DNA of 52,139 bases from Lachnospiraceae bacterium (GTDB lineage Bacteria; Bacillota; Clostridia; Lachnospirales; Lachnospiraceae). The translations under genes and the position numbers were made by a program. Below the pieces are notes generated by a model that was not told the origin of the DNA, made no database searches, and saw only the letters and a program-made list of their open reading frames with translations. Where the stretch lies: positions 1-52,139 of the forward strand of contig JAILKH010000131.1 in assembly GCA_024693925.1 (NCBI GenBank). The letters run 5' to 3'. This document shows, piece by piece, positions 36,800-45,176 of the stretch. Within the stretch, counting starts at the first letter, position 1; each line of letters begins with the position of its first letter.

Positions 36800-37009
36800 G
36801 CGCGATTAAAATAGAAATACCATAGCCCCGGTATTATATTTAATTTATCGCAGAGGATCATAATTGTTAGCAGATGTAATTCCCAACATTTGCATGCAAG
36901 AGATCGTAATATTTTTGATTCAGTTATAGTGCAGTGAAAAGAACAGAATTAAGGCATAAGGATCGTAAATCAATTGAGGTCTGCAGTGCCGGTTAACGGA
37001 GGAATGAAA
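36800..37009 (+). promoter_or_regulatory. Structured rplM leader (possible L13 leader)
   Basis: About 210 nt. Hairpin AATACC/GGTATT (36816-36835) sits inside an outer stem formed by GCGAT near 36803 and ATCGC near 36851, and a second hairpin pairs GCAGATGT (36870-36877) with ACATTTGC (36886-36893). Firmicutes are known to carry an L13 autoregulatory leader here; I cannot verify a match to that family. Confidence 0.5.
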
Positions 37010-37438
37010 ATGAAGACTTTTATGCCCAACGAGGCAGCCATTGAGAGAAAATGGTATGTCGTTGATGCTACAGGATATACATTGGGACGTCTTGCATCAG
37101 AGGTTGCAAAGATATTAAGAGGTAAGAATAAGCCAATCTTCACACCTCATGCAGATACAGGTGATTATGTAATAATAACAAATGCTGATAAGATAACAGT
37201 TACAGGTAAGAAGCTTGATGATAAGATTTATTATCGTCATTCCGAGTATGTAGGAGGAATGAAGGAGCAGACTTTAAGAGAGAAGCTTGCCAAGGCTCCC
37301 ACAGATGTAATCGAATTAGCTGTAAGGGGAATGCTTCCCAAGGGCCCTCTTGGAAATAAGATGTACAAGAAGTTGTTTGTTTATGCAGGTGCTGAGCATC
37401 CACATGCGGCTCAGAAGCCTGAAGAGATCAAATTCTAA
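37010..37438 (+). CDS. rplM: 50S ribosomal protein L13
   Basis: 142 residues, the usual length, opening [20 protein letters not shown], with [24 protein letters not shown] 37010 is 7 nt after CGGAGG; the frame upstream to 36974 is leader. Co-transcribed with rpsI, 27 bp downstream. Confidence 0.97.
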   Translation: MKTFMPNEAAIERKWYVVDATGYTLGRLASEVAKILRGKNKPIFTPHADTGDYVIITNADKITVTGKKLDDKIYYRHSEYVGGMKEQTLREKLAKAPTDVIELAVRGMLPKGPLGNKMYKKLFVYAGAEHPHAAQKPEEIKF

Positions 37439-37465
37439 GAGAAGGTTGAAAGGAGGAAAATTACG

Positions 37466-37864
37466 ATGGCTAAAGCGACAGATAGATATTACGGAACCGG
37501 AAGAAGAAAGAAAGCAATTGCCAGGGTATATATTATGCCCGGTAAAGGAAATATAACAATTAATAAGAGATCGATTGATGAATATTTAGGATTGGAAACA
37601 CTTAAGACTATTGTTCGTCAGCCTCTTGTTGCAACAGATAATGCTGATAAGTATGATGTACTTGTTAATGTTCATGGTGGCGGTTATACAGGACAGGCAG
37701 GAGCAATAAGACATGGTATTGCAAGAGCCCTTGTTAAGGCTGATTCAGATAATCGTCCTACTCTTAAGTCGGAAGGGTTCTTAACTCGTGATCCACGTAT
37801 GAAGGAAAGAAAGAAGTACGGTTTGAAGGGAGCACGTCGTGCACCTCAGTTCTCAAAGAGATAA
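37466..37864 (+). CDS. rpsI: 30S ribosomal protein S9
   Basis: 132 residues, with [14 protein letters not shown] near the start and the C-terminal tail [10 protein letters not shown] whose last Lys-Arg contacts P-site tRNA. AAAGGAGGAAAATT precedes the ATG. A strong terminator follows. Confidence 0.98.
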   Translation: MAKATDRYYGTGRRKKAIARVYIMPGKGNITINKRSIDEYLGLETLKTIVRQPLVATDNADKYDVLVNVHGGGYTGQAGAIRHGIARALVKADSDNRPTLKSEGFLTRDPRMKERKKYGLKGARRAPQFSKR

Positions 37865-37898
37865 TCGTTGCTCTGTTGGAGAACACGTCGGATTTATT

Positions 37899-37930
37899 CC
37901 CCGGAAGTCAAATGGCTTCCGGGGTTTATT
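37899..37930 (+). terminator. Terminator after rpsI
   Basis: CCCCGGAAG (37899-37907) pairs with CTTCCGGGG (37916-37924), followed by TTTATT. A clean GC-rich stem with a short T-run. Confidence 0.88.
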
Positions 37931-37963
37931 ATAATTCTGTTACATTTTTTTTCTATGTCTAAT

Positions 37964-38081
37964 CATATTACGAATCCAAAATCCAAAATTGGAGAACTAT
38001 CCGTAGTGATGCGGGTCATATTACGAATCCAAAATCCAAAATTAGAAAACTATCCGTAGTGATACGGGTCATATTACGAAT
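37964..38081 (+). repeat. Two 53-bp direct repeats plus a partial third
   Basis: Unit 1 is 37964-38016, unit 2 38017-38069 (four differences by eye), and the first 12 bp recur at 38070-38081. Each unit begins CATATTACGAATCCAAAATC and contains ACTATCCGTAGTGAT. There is no spacer, no start codon with a binding site, and no coding pattern. It fills most of the 338-bp gap between rpsI and the next gene. Confidence 0.85.
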
Positions 38082-38113
38082 ATAATCACCAGAGACTCGT
38101 AACTATTCGTAAT
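38073..38113. repeat. Inverted repeat ending the repeat block
   Basis: ATTACGAATA (38073-38082) and TATTCGTAAT (38104-38113) are perfect 10-bp inverted arms 21 bp apart. The left arm is the shared start of the 53-bp repeats, so the same motif recurs four times in all, once inverted. Confidence 0.75.
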
Positions 38114-38217
38114 TCGGGCGCAATATTTCTAATTAAGTTGACGATTCAATAAAAAAATCTATAAACTAATTAATTATTTATCAAATCAAAGGAGGTAACA
38201 CTATCGAACTGAAAAAA

Positions 38218-38994
38218 ATGCTGTTGAAAGAGCAATCAAGGTTAGAAAATATTATAAAAAAAGTTAAAATGGACCTGGAGGGTGCGCCGGAGGGAAAGCT
38301 GCGCATAGGCTCCAGTAATGGGTATCCTCAATATTATCTTTGCGGGAAAGATAAGTCGCATAACGGTGTATATTTGTCTAAAAAAGAGATAAAACTTGCC
38401 GGAGAACTTGCACAAAAATCATACAATGAAAAAGTCTTAAATTATAGTATGAAGGCATATAACCGGATTTCAAGGCTATTAAAGAATTATGAGGATGATA
38501 AAATTGAAAAAATTTATATGTCGGAAAATAGGGAAAAACAAAAGTTAATAGTTCCGATAGAAGAGACATATGATCAGAAGCTGGAGCGATGGATGTTGTT
38601 ATCTTATAAAGGTAAAAGTTTCGCATCAGATGTTCCGGTGCTTTTGTCCAATAACGGATTAAGGGTACGCTCAAAATCAGAAAAGATTATGGCGGATTAT
38701 TTTGATTCCATTGGTCTTGCTTTCAAATATGAATATCCGCTTTATCTCAATTCATACGGAGTAATATATCCTGATTTCACATTTTTATCGCGTAGAACAG
38801 GTGAAGAGATTTATTGGGAACACGAGGGCATGCTGGATAATCCGGAATACGCTGTATCAGCTGTAAAGAAGATAGAATTATATGAAAAAAATGGAATTTT
38901 TCCGGGAGAGAGATTGATATTGACCTTTGAGTCTTCGGCAACAGTTTTTAATAGCAAAATAATGATGGAGTTAACTAAAAGGTATTTATTGTGA
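38218..38994 (+). CDS. Protein of unknown function, possible PD-(D/E)XK nuclease fold
   Basis: 258 residues from ATG 38218. N-terminal part: a charged helix and an LRIGSSNGYPQYY strand region. C-terminal part: RSKSEK (E155), YPDFTF (D186) and IYWEHEG (E201, H202, E203), spaced like the core of PD-(D/E)XK nucleases, although the Lys is replaced. I do not recognise a named family. The start is odd: the only good Shine-Dalgarno, AAAGGAGGT (38188-38196), is 21 nt before the ATG but 6 nt before an in-frame ATC at 38203, which would add five residues. No neighbours in the same direction hint at a role. Confidence 0.65.
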   Translation: MLLKEQSRLENIIKKVKMDLEGAPEGKLRIGSSNGYPQYYLCGKDKSHNGVYLSKKEIKLAGELAQKSYNEKVLNYSMKAYNRISRLLKNYEDDKIEKIYMSENREKQKLIVPIEETYDQKLERWMLLSYKGKSFASDVPVLLSNNGLRVRSKSEKIMADYFDSIGLAFKYEYPLYLNSYGVIYPDFTFLSRRTGEEIYWEHEGMLDNPEYAVSAVKKIELYEKNGIFPGERLILTFESSATVFNSKIMMELTKRYLL

Positions 38995-39084
38995 TATTTG
39001 TAATAATTTCATTACTTTGCCGTTTGAGAATAAGCGCTGCATAGACATTTGTACTATAAAAATGGCTTATAATAGTGGAACACT

Positions 39085-40623
39085 TTATGTATTTTCAAAA
39101 GAAAAATCCCGGGGAACACATTTAATATTTTCAAATGAAATATTTTCGCAGTACTCCATGTGGATGCTATCGGTGCCTTCGGCGGGATTTTCCATTTCGA
39201 TATCTTTGAAAGTTATATTTTTGATCTCGTGTCCCGAAACATCAAATCCGCAAAGGAGGATGGAAGGACAGTCATGCCAGTCATTTTTCCCGGCGTTGTT
39301 GTCAAGAAATCTTCCAAGCAAGTGTATTCTTTCAAAATGACAGTTTTCAAAGACCGGAGGTATGGGGTGACCTATTCCGTCATCGTTAAATGAAACGGAA
39401 TGGATCATAACATGTGAAGCGGTAATATCCTTTACTATAAGGTCCCGTACATAACCACCTCTTTTTTTGGTACCTTTTATTTCTATACCGGACCAGGTGG
39501 GGCCCATGTCGCAGTCCCACAGCCTTACATCTTCAACGCCACCGGACATTTCGCTTCCGATACAGAGGCCATGCCCAAAGTGACATACACAGTCAAAGAC
39601 ACGTATATGTTTGGAGGGTCTGTTTATCTCATTACCTTCGGGGTTTTTTCCGGATTTTACAGCCACAGAATCATCCTCAGTGAAAAACCGGCAGGCATAT
39701 ATGGTTGAATTTGTGGAAGAATCGGGATCCCATCCGTCGCCGTTCCAGACACCTTTTGATTCTATTGTACAGTGATCTGTTACGATATTATCCGAATAAA
39801 TAAAATGAAGATTCCAGGCAGGAGCATAACCAAGCATAAGTCCGTGAATCCATATATTTTTGCAATTACTCATGTTGATGAGCCTTCCCCTTGCCCGGTG
39901 AGATATGGTTTCGGGTTTTTCGTATTCATTTATTTTAGCTCCAAGAGATTCAATATAATCCTTAAGACGGATGGCCTCAAGCTTGGCGATTTTCTTTGCA
40001 AGGATCCATCCGCCGCCTATTATACTGCCTTCGCCTCGTATAATAACATTCTCACAGTTGTAACCTGAATTATGGTCAAGTTCTCCAAGGTTTATAAGGC
40101 TTCTGTAACAATCCATTTCATAGCCCTCAAACCTGCTGGGAATTTTAGGAAGATAATCCCCGGGGTCTTCGGTTCCCTTAAGAGTACCTTTTCTATCCAC
40201 ATACAACTCCGTGTCGGAGTGCATGTTAAGTGCTCCGGTAAGGAAGGTTCCTTCGGGTATGAATACATAGGAATTTTTGTCACAGTCATCAAGTGCTTTC
40301 TGTATAGCCTTTGTATTTAGCGTCTTTCCGTCACCCTTTGCATCATAGGGCGGAAGTGTGATATCAATCTTTTTTTTGCTTTTTCCGGTATGAACGGTAA
40401 TCTTTCCCAAAGAGATATTTTCGTTCGTTTTTATTTCTATTTCCGTGTCGGATTCCGGAGAAAGTTTTGTGAGAGAAAAGTGTGTTTTGCAGGTGGAATC
40501 GATTTTTATGCCGTTTTTTATTATATCATAACCGGTTTCCGGGGTTGCATTTTCCGGAAGATCCCAAAAAATTTCCGCCTCTGTATCCGTTGCCCTGAAA
40601 TCCAGTAAAAAATCACGTTTCAT
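39085..40623 (-). CDS. Cytoplasmic GH28 polygalacturonase-family hydrolase
   Basis: 512 residues. Residues ~1-80 resemble a fibronectin-III-like domain; ~90-480 form the right-handed beta-helix of glycoside hydrolase family 28. Catalytic-site motifs: NGDGWDPD (D296), DD at 317-318, GHG with H351, and IEIKG with K383. There is no signal peptide, so it probably acts inside the cell on imported oligogalacturonides or related acidic oligosaccharides from pectin. AAAGGAAT precedes the ATG on the minus strand. It stands alone, without transporter genes next to it. Linkage and sugar preference within GH28 are unknown. Confidence 0.9.
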   Translation of the reverse strand: MKRDFLLDFRATDTEAEIFWDLPENATPETGYDIIKNGIKIDSTCKTHFSLTKLSPESDTEIEIKTNENISLGKITVHTGKSKKKIDITLPPYDAKGDGKTLNTKAIQKALDDCDKNSYVFIPEGTFLTGALNMHSDTELYVDRKGTLKGTEDPGDYLPKIPSRFEGYEMDCYRSLINLGELDHNSGYNCENVIIRGEGSIIGGGWILAKKIAKLEAIRLKDYIESLGAKINEYEKPETISHRARGRLINMSNCKNIWIHGLMLGYAPAWNLHFIYSDNIVTDHCTIESKGVWNGDGWDPDSSTNSTIYACRFFTEDDSVAVKSGKNPEGNEINRPSKHIRVFDCVCHFGHGLCIGSEMSGGVEDVRLWDCDMGPTWSGIEIKGTKKRGGYVRDLIVKDITASHVMIHSVSFNDDGIGHPIPPVFENCHFERIHLLGRFLDNNAGKNDWHDCPSILLCGFDVSGHEIKNITFKDIEMENPAEGTDSIHMEYCENISFENIKCVPRDFSFENT

Positions 40624-40792
40624 ATTTGATATTCCTTTATCTTATATTATATTTTGTAAAAGTTGAATTGTACCTTTTTATATCTTTGTTTCTTTATTGG
40701 ATGTCAAAAGTGTTAAAAGATAATAGTATCATATCATAATTTGCCCTTGATAAATAGTCAGGTTGATTGATAGCCGTTTTTTTATAAAGATA

Positions 40793-40822
40793 TTGAATGA
40801 TCTGAAGTAAATAAAGTATAAT
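40793..40822 (+). promoter_or_regulatory. Promoter of the acyltransferase gene
   Basis: TTGAAT (40793-40798), 18 bp, TATAAT (40817-40822), about 55 bp before the ATG. The rest of the 253-bp divergent gap shows no further clear element. Confidence 0.55.
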
Positions 40823-40876
40823 ATTGACAAAACAGGTAATAGTAAGATATCGGGATCTATATGAGGTAGATAAAAT

Positions 40877-41968
40877 ATGGGTAGATCAGGGCAAAAGGCT
40901 AAATATCTTTATATTGAGTATCTGCGAGTAATATGTGCATTGGGGGTTATCGTTGTTCATGTTTCAGGGGCCAACTGGTATAAAATTGAAATGGGATCCG
41001 TCGATTGGATAGTTCAGACATTTTTTAATCTTGCAGGCAGATTCAGCGTTTGTGTTTTTTGCATGATCACGGGAGCGCTGCTTCTTCGGCCCGGAAAAAA
41101 TATCGGTATTCGTGATCTCGTATTCCATTATATAAAACGTATCCTGATCTGTTACATTGCATGGGTGGTCCTGTATGCTATACTCTACACGATATTGGAT
41201 CATGAGAATTTCAGTTACTTTATTTTGCGCTTATTTAAGCAGCCGGATCATTTATGGTATCTTTTGATGCTAATGGGCTTGTATCTGATTTATCCAATAT
41301 TAAATATAATTGCCAAAAATCGGGATATAACCCGCTATATGATATTACTGTTGGCAGCATTCGGAACCCTTGATACAGTTTCCGGTGTTACTGGTTTCTT
41401 TAATGAAATAGTCTCGGAAAATTATTTATATTCATTGTGGAAACCTTTCCTTGGTAATCTCGGAACATTAAATGTTGCCTTTGTTCCCGGATATGTAGCA
41501 CTGTTTTTACTTGGTCATTATATAAATGAATACGGACTTGGTTTTACGCATAAAATAATAGTTTGGTCGTCAATACCTGCGCTGCTGCTGTCAGGTCTTC
41601 TGACAGTGTGGATTTCGATTTTGACTGAAAGAGGGGTATACACCTTTATGCTCGAAGCAAATCCCCTTGTTTTTCTTGCTTCTGCAGGTATTTTCGCTTT
41701 CTTCAGAGGGGATGGTTCCGAGGTTGTGAAAACGGAACCGGTTACTTCCATATCGAAGGGTATGGTCCGGATCGCAGACAATACTTTCGGAATATATCTG
41801 ATCCACTTTGCAATACGTGAAATTATGGCTAAGGGATTCAATTTTGATGTAGCCAGCTATCCTGCAATTTTATCCGTTCCGATCAATTCATTACTGATCT
41901 TTGCTATTTCTCTGTTACTTACGGTACTTCTTAAGAAAATACCGGTAGTAAATAAGATATTAAAGTGA
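40877..41968 (+). CDS. Acyltransferase family 3 membrane protein
   Basis: 363 residues with about ten membrane helices. It opens YLYIEYLRVICALGVIVVHVSG, the first-helix motif with the conserved His of the Acyl_transf_3 (OafA/WecH/NodX) family, and ends in FGIYLIHFAIREI. Members O- or N-acylate surface glycans, usually acetylating. ATGAGGTAGATAAAAT precedes the ATG. Acceptor unknown; an exopolysaccharide or wall polymer made by nearby genes is plausible. Confidence 0.88.
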   Translation: MGRSGQKAKYLYIEYLRVICALGVIVVHVSGANWYKIEMGSVDWIVQTFFNLAGRFSVCVFCMITGALLLRPGKNIGIRDLVFHYIKRILICYIAWVVLYAILYTILDHENFSYFILRLFKQPDHLWYLLMLMGLYLIYPILNIIAKNRDITRYMILLLAAFGTLDTVSGVTGFFNEIVSENYLYSLWKPFLGNLGTLNVAFVPGYVALFLLGHYINEYGLGFTHKIIVWSSIPALLLSGLLTVWISILTERGVYTFMLEANPLVFLASAGIFAFFRGDGSEVVKTEPVTSISKGMVRIADNTFGIYLIHFAIREIMAKGFNFDVASYPAILSVPINSLLIFAISLLLTVLLKKIPVVNKILK

Positions 41969-42160
41969 TTTTGTCGGGAACGGTATATGGGAAGGTGCTT
42001 AAGCGCTCAAAGTAAATGCCCTTCCAGGAAAGACCTGTATCTGCATTTTATAGGTGTTTAAAGATAATAATATATAATGGTTATTATTATAGTAGTGCGA
42101 AATAAGGGAAATAGCCGGCTTACAGCCCGGTTGTTCCGGTTTTATAAGAAAGGAGAAGAA

Positions 42161-42778
42161 ATGGATAAAAAGGCGCTATATAATTTAAGCTACGGCGTAT
42201 TTATGGTGGGTACACGATCGGGTGATAAGAAGAATGGATGTATAACAAATACGTGTATGCAGATTGCTAATGACCCGACAAGAATTGCTATTGCGGTTAT
42301 CAATACAAATTATACTGCAGATCTTATTAAGGAAAGCGGTTTGTTTACTCTCAGTATGCTTGATAAGACGGTTTCTTTTGAAACTATTAAGCATTTTGGT
42401 TTTCAATCCGGAAGAAATGTGGATAAGCTTAAGAATCTTCCTCTGCCGGAGGATGAAAACGGGATACCGTATTTGGGGTGGAGTGCCTGTGCAATGTTGA
42501 GCGGTAAGGTTGTTGACAGTATGGATCTTGGCAGTCACACGCTGTTTATTGCCGAAGTGACCGATGCAAAAGTATTAAGTGACAATAAGCCACTTACATA
42601 TGCAGATTATCAAAGCGATGTTAAGCCTAAACCGCAAAAGGTTGATACTGATAAAAAGATAGTTGGCTGGAAGTGTAAAATATGCGGATATGTGTATGAG
42701 GGAAGTGAACTTCCAAAGGATTACAGTTGTCCGATCTGTGGCCATGGACCGGATGATTTTGAACCTGTATACGGATAG
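42161..42778 (+). CDS. Flavin reductase-like + rubredoxin fusion (Hrb type)
   Basis: 205 residues. Residues ~1-150 form an FMN-binding split-barrel flavin reductase-like domain (NLSYGVFMVGTRSGDKKNGC); residues ~168-205 are a rubredoxin with C172, C175, C190 and C193 (WKCKICGYVYEG, CPICG). This matches the high-molecular-weight rubredoxins of anaerobes that pass electrons from NAD(P)H to flavodiiron proteins reducing NO or O2. I chose ATG 42161 after AGAAAGGAGAAG. The upstream gap holds an ATAATAA/TTATTAT inverted pattern near 42066-42092, possibly an operator. No flavodiiron gene is nearby. Confidence 0.92.
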   Translation: MDKKALYNLSYGVFMVGTRSGDKKNGCITNTCMQIANDPTRIAIAVINTNYTADLIKESGLFTLSMLDKTVSFETIKHFGFQSGRNVDKLKNLPLPEDENGIPYLGWSACAMLSGKVVDSMDLGSHTLFIAEVTDAKVLSDNKPLTYADYQSDVKPKPQKVDTDKKIVGWKCKICGYVYEGSELPKDYSCPICGHGPDDFEPVYG

Positions 42779-42838
42779 AATAGTGAATAGTATATTTGCT
42801 ATATGGAAAACATAAGACACAGTATAAATGAGTTATTA

Positions 42839-44017
42839 TCAGTGTCGTGAAAGTGAACGCTCGGTCTCGCGGTCTATATTGAAGGTCATGGTTATCGTGA
42901 ACTTGGATCCGATACCGGGCGTACTGTTTACACTTATGGTTCCACCCATAAGTTCAATAAGTTTTTTGGTTATGGTTAATCCCAGTCCCGAACCCTGATG
43001 GGTACGAAGAGAATTTTTATACTCTTGTGAAAAAGGATCGAAAATATGCTGAAGGAATTCGGGGCGCATTCCCATTCCTGTGTCTTCAACCTCAAATATA
43101 TAGGTAATCCGATCCTCTGTTGGAGCGCTGTCTTTGATCCTGAAGAAGATAATATCACCGTCACGGGTAAATTTGATAGCGTTATCAAGGACATTATCAA
43201 GTACTTTTTGCAAATGGATCTCATCGCCCAATACATGGGGAAACTCGAAGACACAGAATTCCGTGATCAGATTCACCTGTTTTGAAGCAATTCGCTTACT
43301 TGCATTTTTAACACAATTTTCCGCTAACAGACTTATATTTAACGGTCTTTTAAGAATAGTTATATGATTATCCTCCAAACTGCTGATATCAAGGACATCA
43401 TTAAGTAAATGTTTAAGGTGATTGGATTCATTTGACATATTTTCAAGATATTTGCTGACTTTATTAATATCGTTAACATTTTTTCGAGCCATTTCCACCA
43501 TATCGACTACTTCATCAATCGGATTTTTGATATCATGTGAAAGATTGGTAAGAAACAGATTTTTCTCGTCTGTAACGCTTTTGGCGCGTTTGTTGGCATT
43601 GTCCAGATTATGAAGCAGGTCGCTGATCGAAGAGGTGATATTACAGGTACCGATCGCAATAAGCCCCTGAGTTTCAGAGGCTGTATTGCAGAATTTTGCT
43701 TGATAATCATATATCTTATTATTGAAAGATATCCGGTATTTTATGCAATGCACCTGTTTTCCGGATAAAGCATCTTTAATGAGATCAAGCTGCATTGAAA
43801 TCCTTAAGCGTTCTTTGTCCTCCTGTATAACTAGTTGTTCGAGGAAAGCATCGAGGTGTTCGTCGTAATTTTTTTGTGCAAAATCACCCGAAACATAGGA
43901 TGAAAATATGTTTCCGGTATTATTTGAACATATTTCTCCGCTGTTTATATTGATCAGAGCAGTTTGATCATAGTCACTTATTAATGCTGTAGCAATTACA
44001 TTATCAATATTATTCAA
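42839..44017 (-). CDS. Soluble sensor histidine kinase (TTG start)
   Basis: 392 residues, no membrane helix. Residues ~1-135 form a PAS-like sensor; the HisKA box NLSHDIKNP carries H161; the ATPase domain shows DNVLDNAIKF (N-box), VEDTGMGM, FDPFSQEY and GSGLGLTITKK. The start is TTG 44017, four to five nt after a full GGAGGT. No response regulator gene is adjacent and there is no receiver domain in the protein, so it is an orphan kinase probably feeding a distant phosphorelay. Signal unknown. Confidence 0.9.
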   Translation of the reverse strand: MNNIDNVIATALISDYDQTALININSGEICSNNTGNIFSSYVSGDFAQKNYDEHLDAFLEQLVIQEDKERLRISMQLDLIKDALSGKQVHCIKYRISFNNKIYDYQAKFCNTASETQGLIAIGTCNITSSISDLLHNLDNANKRAKSVTDEKNLFLTNLSHDIKNPIDEVVDMVEMARKNVNDINKVSKYLENMSNESNHLKHLLNDVLDISSLEDNHITILKRPLNISLLAENCVKNASKRIASKQVNLITEFCVFEFPHVLGDEIHLQKVLDNVLDNAIKFTRDGDIIFFRIKDSAPTEDRITYIFEVEDTGMGMRPEFLQHIFDPFSQEYKNSLRTHQGSGLGLTITKKLIELMGGTISVNSTPGIGSKFTITMTFNIDRETERSLSRH

Positions 44018-44032
44018 TGATACCTCCGATCA

Positions 44033-45019
44033 TTACAGAAGATGGGCCCTCATTTCATCACCGGTCATGTTGAGTAAGTATGCGGGAGCAATATCGAATA
44101 CAGTTTTACAACCATAGTTTTCTTCTTTGCTCATTCTGTAAGCGGCTCTTGCATATGCTATAAGAACGGATGAAGTAAATTCCGGATTGGATTCAAGGGT
44201 CAGTTTATATTCGATCACATGCTTGGTTTCTTTTGACCACCCGGAAACACCGCTCCGTATAACCATTCCTCCATGTGGGATTCCTTTGTGGTCTCTGTCA
44301 AGTTCTTCCTGTGAAATAAAGTGTACGGTGGTGTCATAGTCTGAAAAATAATTAGGCATTGTGACTATTTCTTTTTCAATCCTGGCTTTATCGGCCCCTT
44401 CCTCAACAACTACAAAACACTCACGGGTATGTTTTTCGCGTGTGGAAAGCTCCGGATTTGAACCGCTGCGTACAGCTTCAACTGCGGCTTCAACCGGGAT
44501 TGTGTATTGTCTGGCGTCCAAAACACCGTCTATGCGACGGATTGCATCGGAATGTCCCTGGCTGACACCTTTGCCCCAAAAGGTATAATCTTTTCCATCC
44601 GGAAGAATGGCATTGGCATAGGCTCTGTTTAAGGAGAACATACCGGGATCCCAGCCTACTGAAATTATAGCCACATGCTTACCTTCCGATGCTGCAGCAT
44701 CTACATTTGCGAAATGCTGAGGGATATTGGCGTGAGTATCAAAAGAATCTATAACATTGAAATCTTTTGCGTACTTGGGAGTCATTGCAGGAAGATCCGT
44801 AGCACTTCCTCCGCATATTATAAGAACATCAATTTCTTCTTTATGTTTTAGTATGTCATTTGTATTATATATATTGACACCATCCGTAAGAATTGTAACC
44901 AAAGACGGATCGCGTCTTGTGAAAACACAGCTTAATTCCATATCGCTGTTTTGCTTTATTGCACATTCTACACCTCTTCCAAGGTTTCCATAGCCTAATA
45001 TTCCGATTCTTATACTCAT
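44033..45019 (-). CDS. ddh: meso-Diaminopimelate dehydrogenase
   Basis: 328 residues; makes meso-DAP from tetrahydrodipicolinate in one NADPH-dependent step, for lysine and peptidoglycan. Rossmann motif IRIGILGYGNLGRGVE at the N-terminus, then ICGGSATDLP and SVGWDPGMFSLNRAYA, as in corynebacterial and Lachnospiraceae Ddh. ATG 45019 is preceded by AAAGAAAGAGGTATAA; the frame upstream to 45184 is not coding. Monocistronic, behind its own promoter. Confidence 0.95.
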   Translation of the reverse strand: MSIRIGILGYGNLGRGVECAIKQNSDMELSCVFTRRDPSLVTILTDGVNIYNTNDILKHKEEIDVLIICGGSATDLPAMTPKYAKDFNVIDSFDTHANIPQHFANVDAAASEGKHVAIISVGWDPGMFSLNRAYANAILPDGKDYTFWGKGVSQGHSDAIRRIDGVLDARQYTIPVEAAVEAVRSGSNPELSTREKHTRECFVVVEEGADKARIEKEIVTMPNYFSDYDTTVHFISQEELDRDHKGIPHGGMVIRSGVSGWSKETKHVIEYKLTLESNPEFTSSVLIAYARAAYRMSKEENYGCKTVFDIAPAYLLNMTGDEMRAHLL

Positions 45020-45071
45020 GTTTATACCTCTTTCTTTGGTCTTCTTGATTGTTTTATGACCCTTAAAATAT

Positions 45072-45100
45072 ATTTTAATTATCTTAAGGATGTTTTGCAA
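45072..45100 (-). promoter_or_regulatory. Promoter of ddh
   Basis: On the minus strand TTGCAA (45100-45095), 17 bp, TAAAAT (45077-45072). About 50 bp upstream of the start codon. Confidence 0.55.
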
Positions 45101-45118
45101 CAGAAAAGTAAGATAATA

Positions 45119-45127
45119 TGTTATAGT
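45119..45127 (+). promoter_or_regulatory. Extended -10 promoter of the LicD fusion gene
   Basis: TGTTATAGT: TG, one base, TATAGT, about 50 bp upstream of the ATG at 45177. No good -35 at the right distance. Confidence 0.45.
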
Positions 45128-45176
45128 AATAAATATGTGTGAGTTAAATTCGGAATTTGCGAAATAGAGGTTGTTT

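Noticed and set aside
37964-38081. CRISPR array
   Set aside because: Only two full units, directly adjacent with no spacers, unit of 53 bp, and no cas genes in the window.
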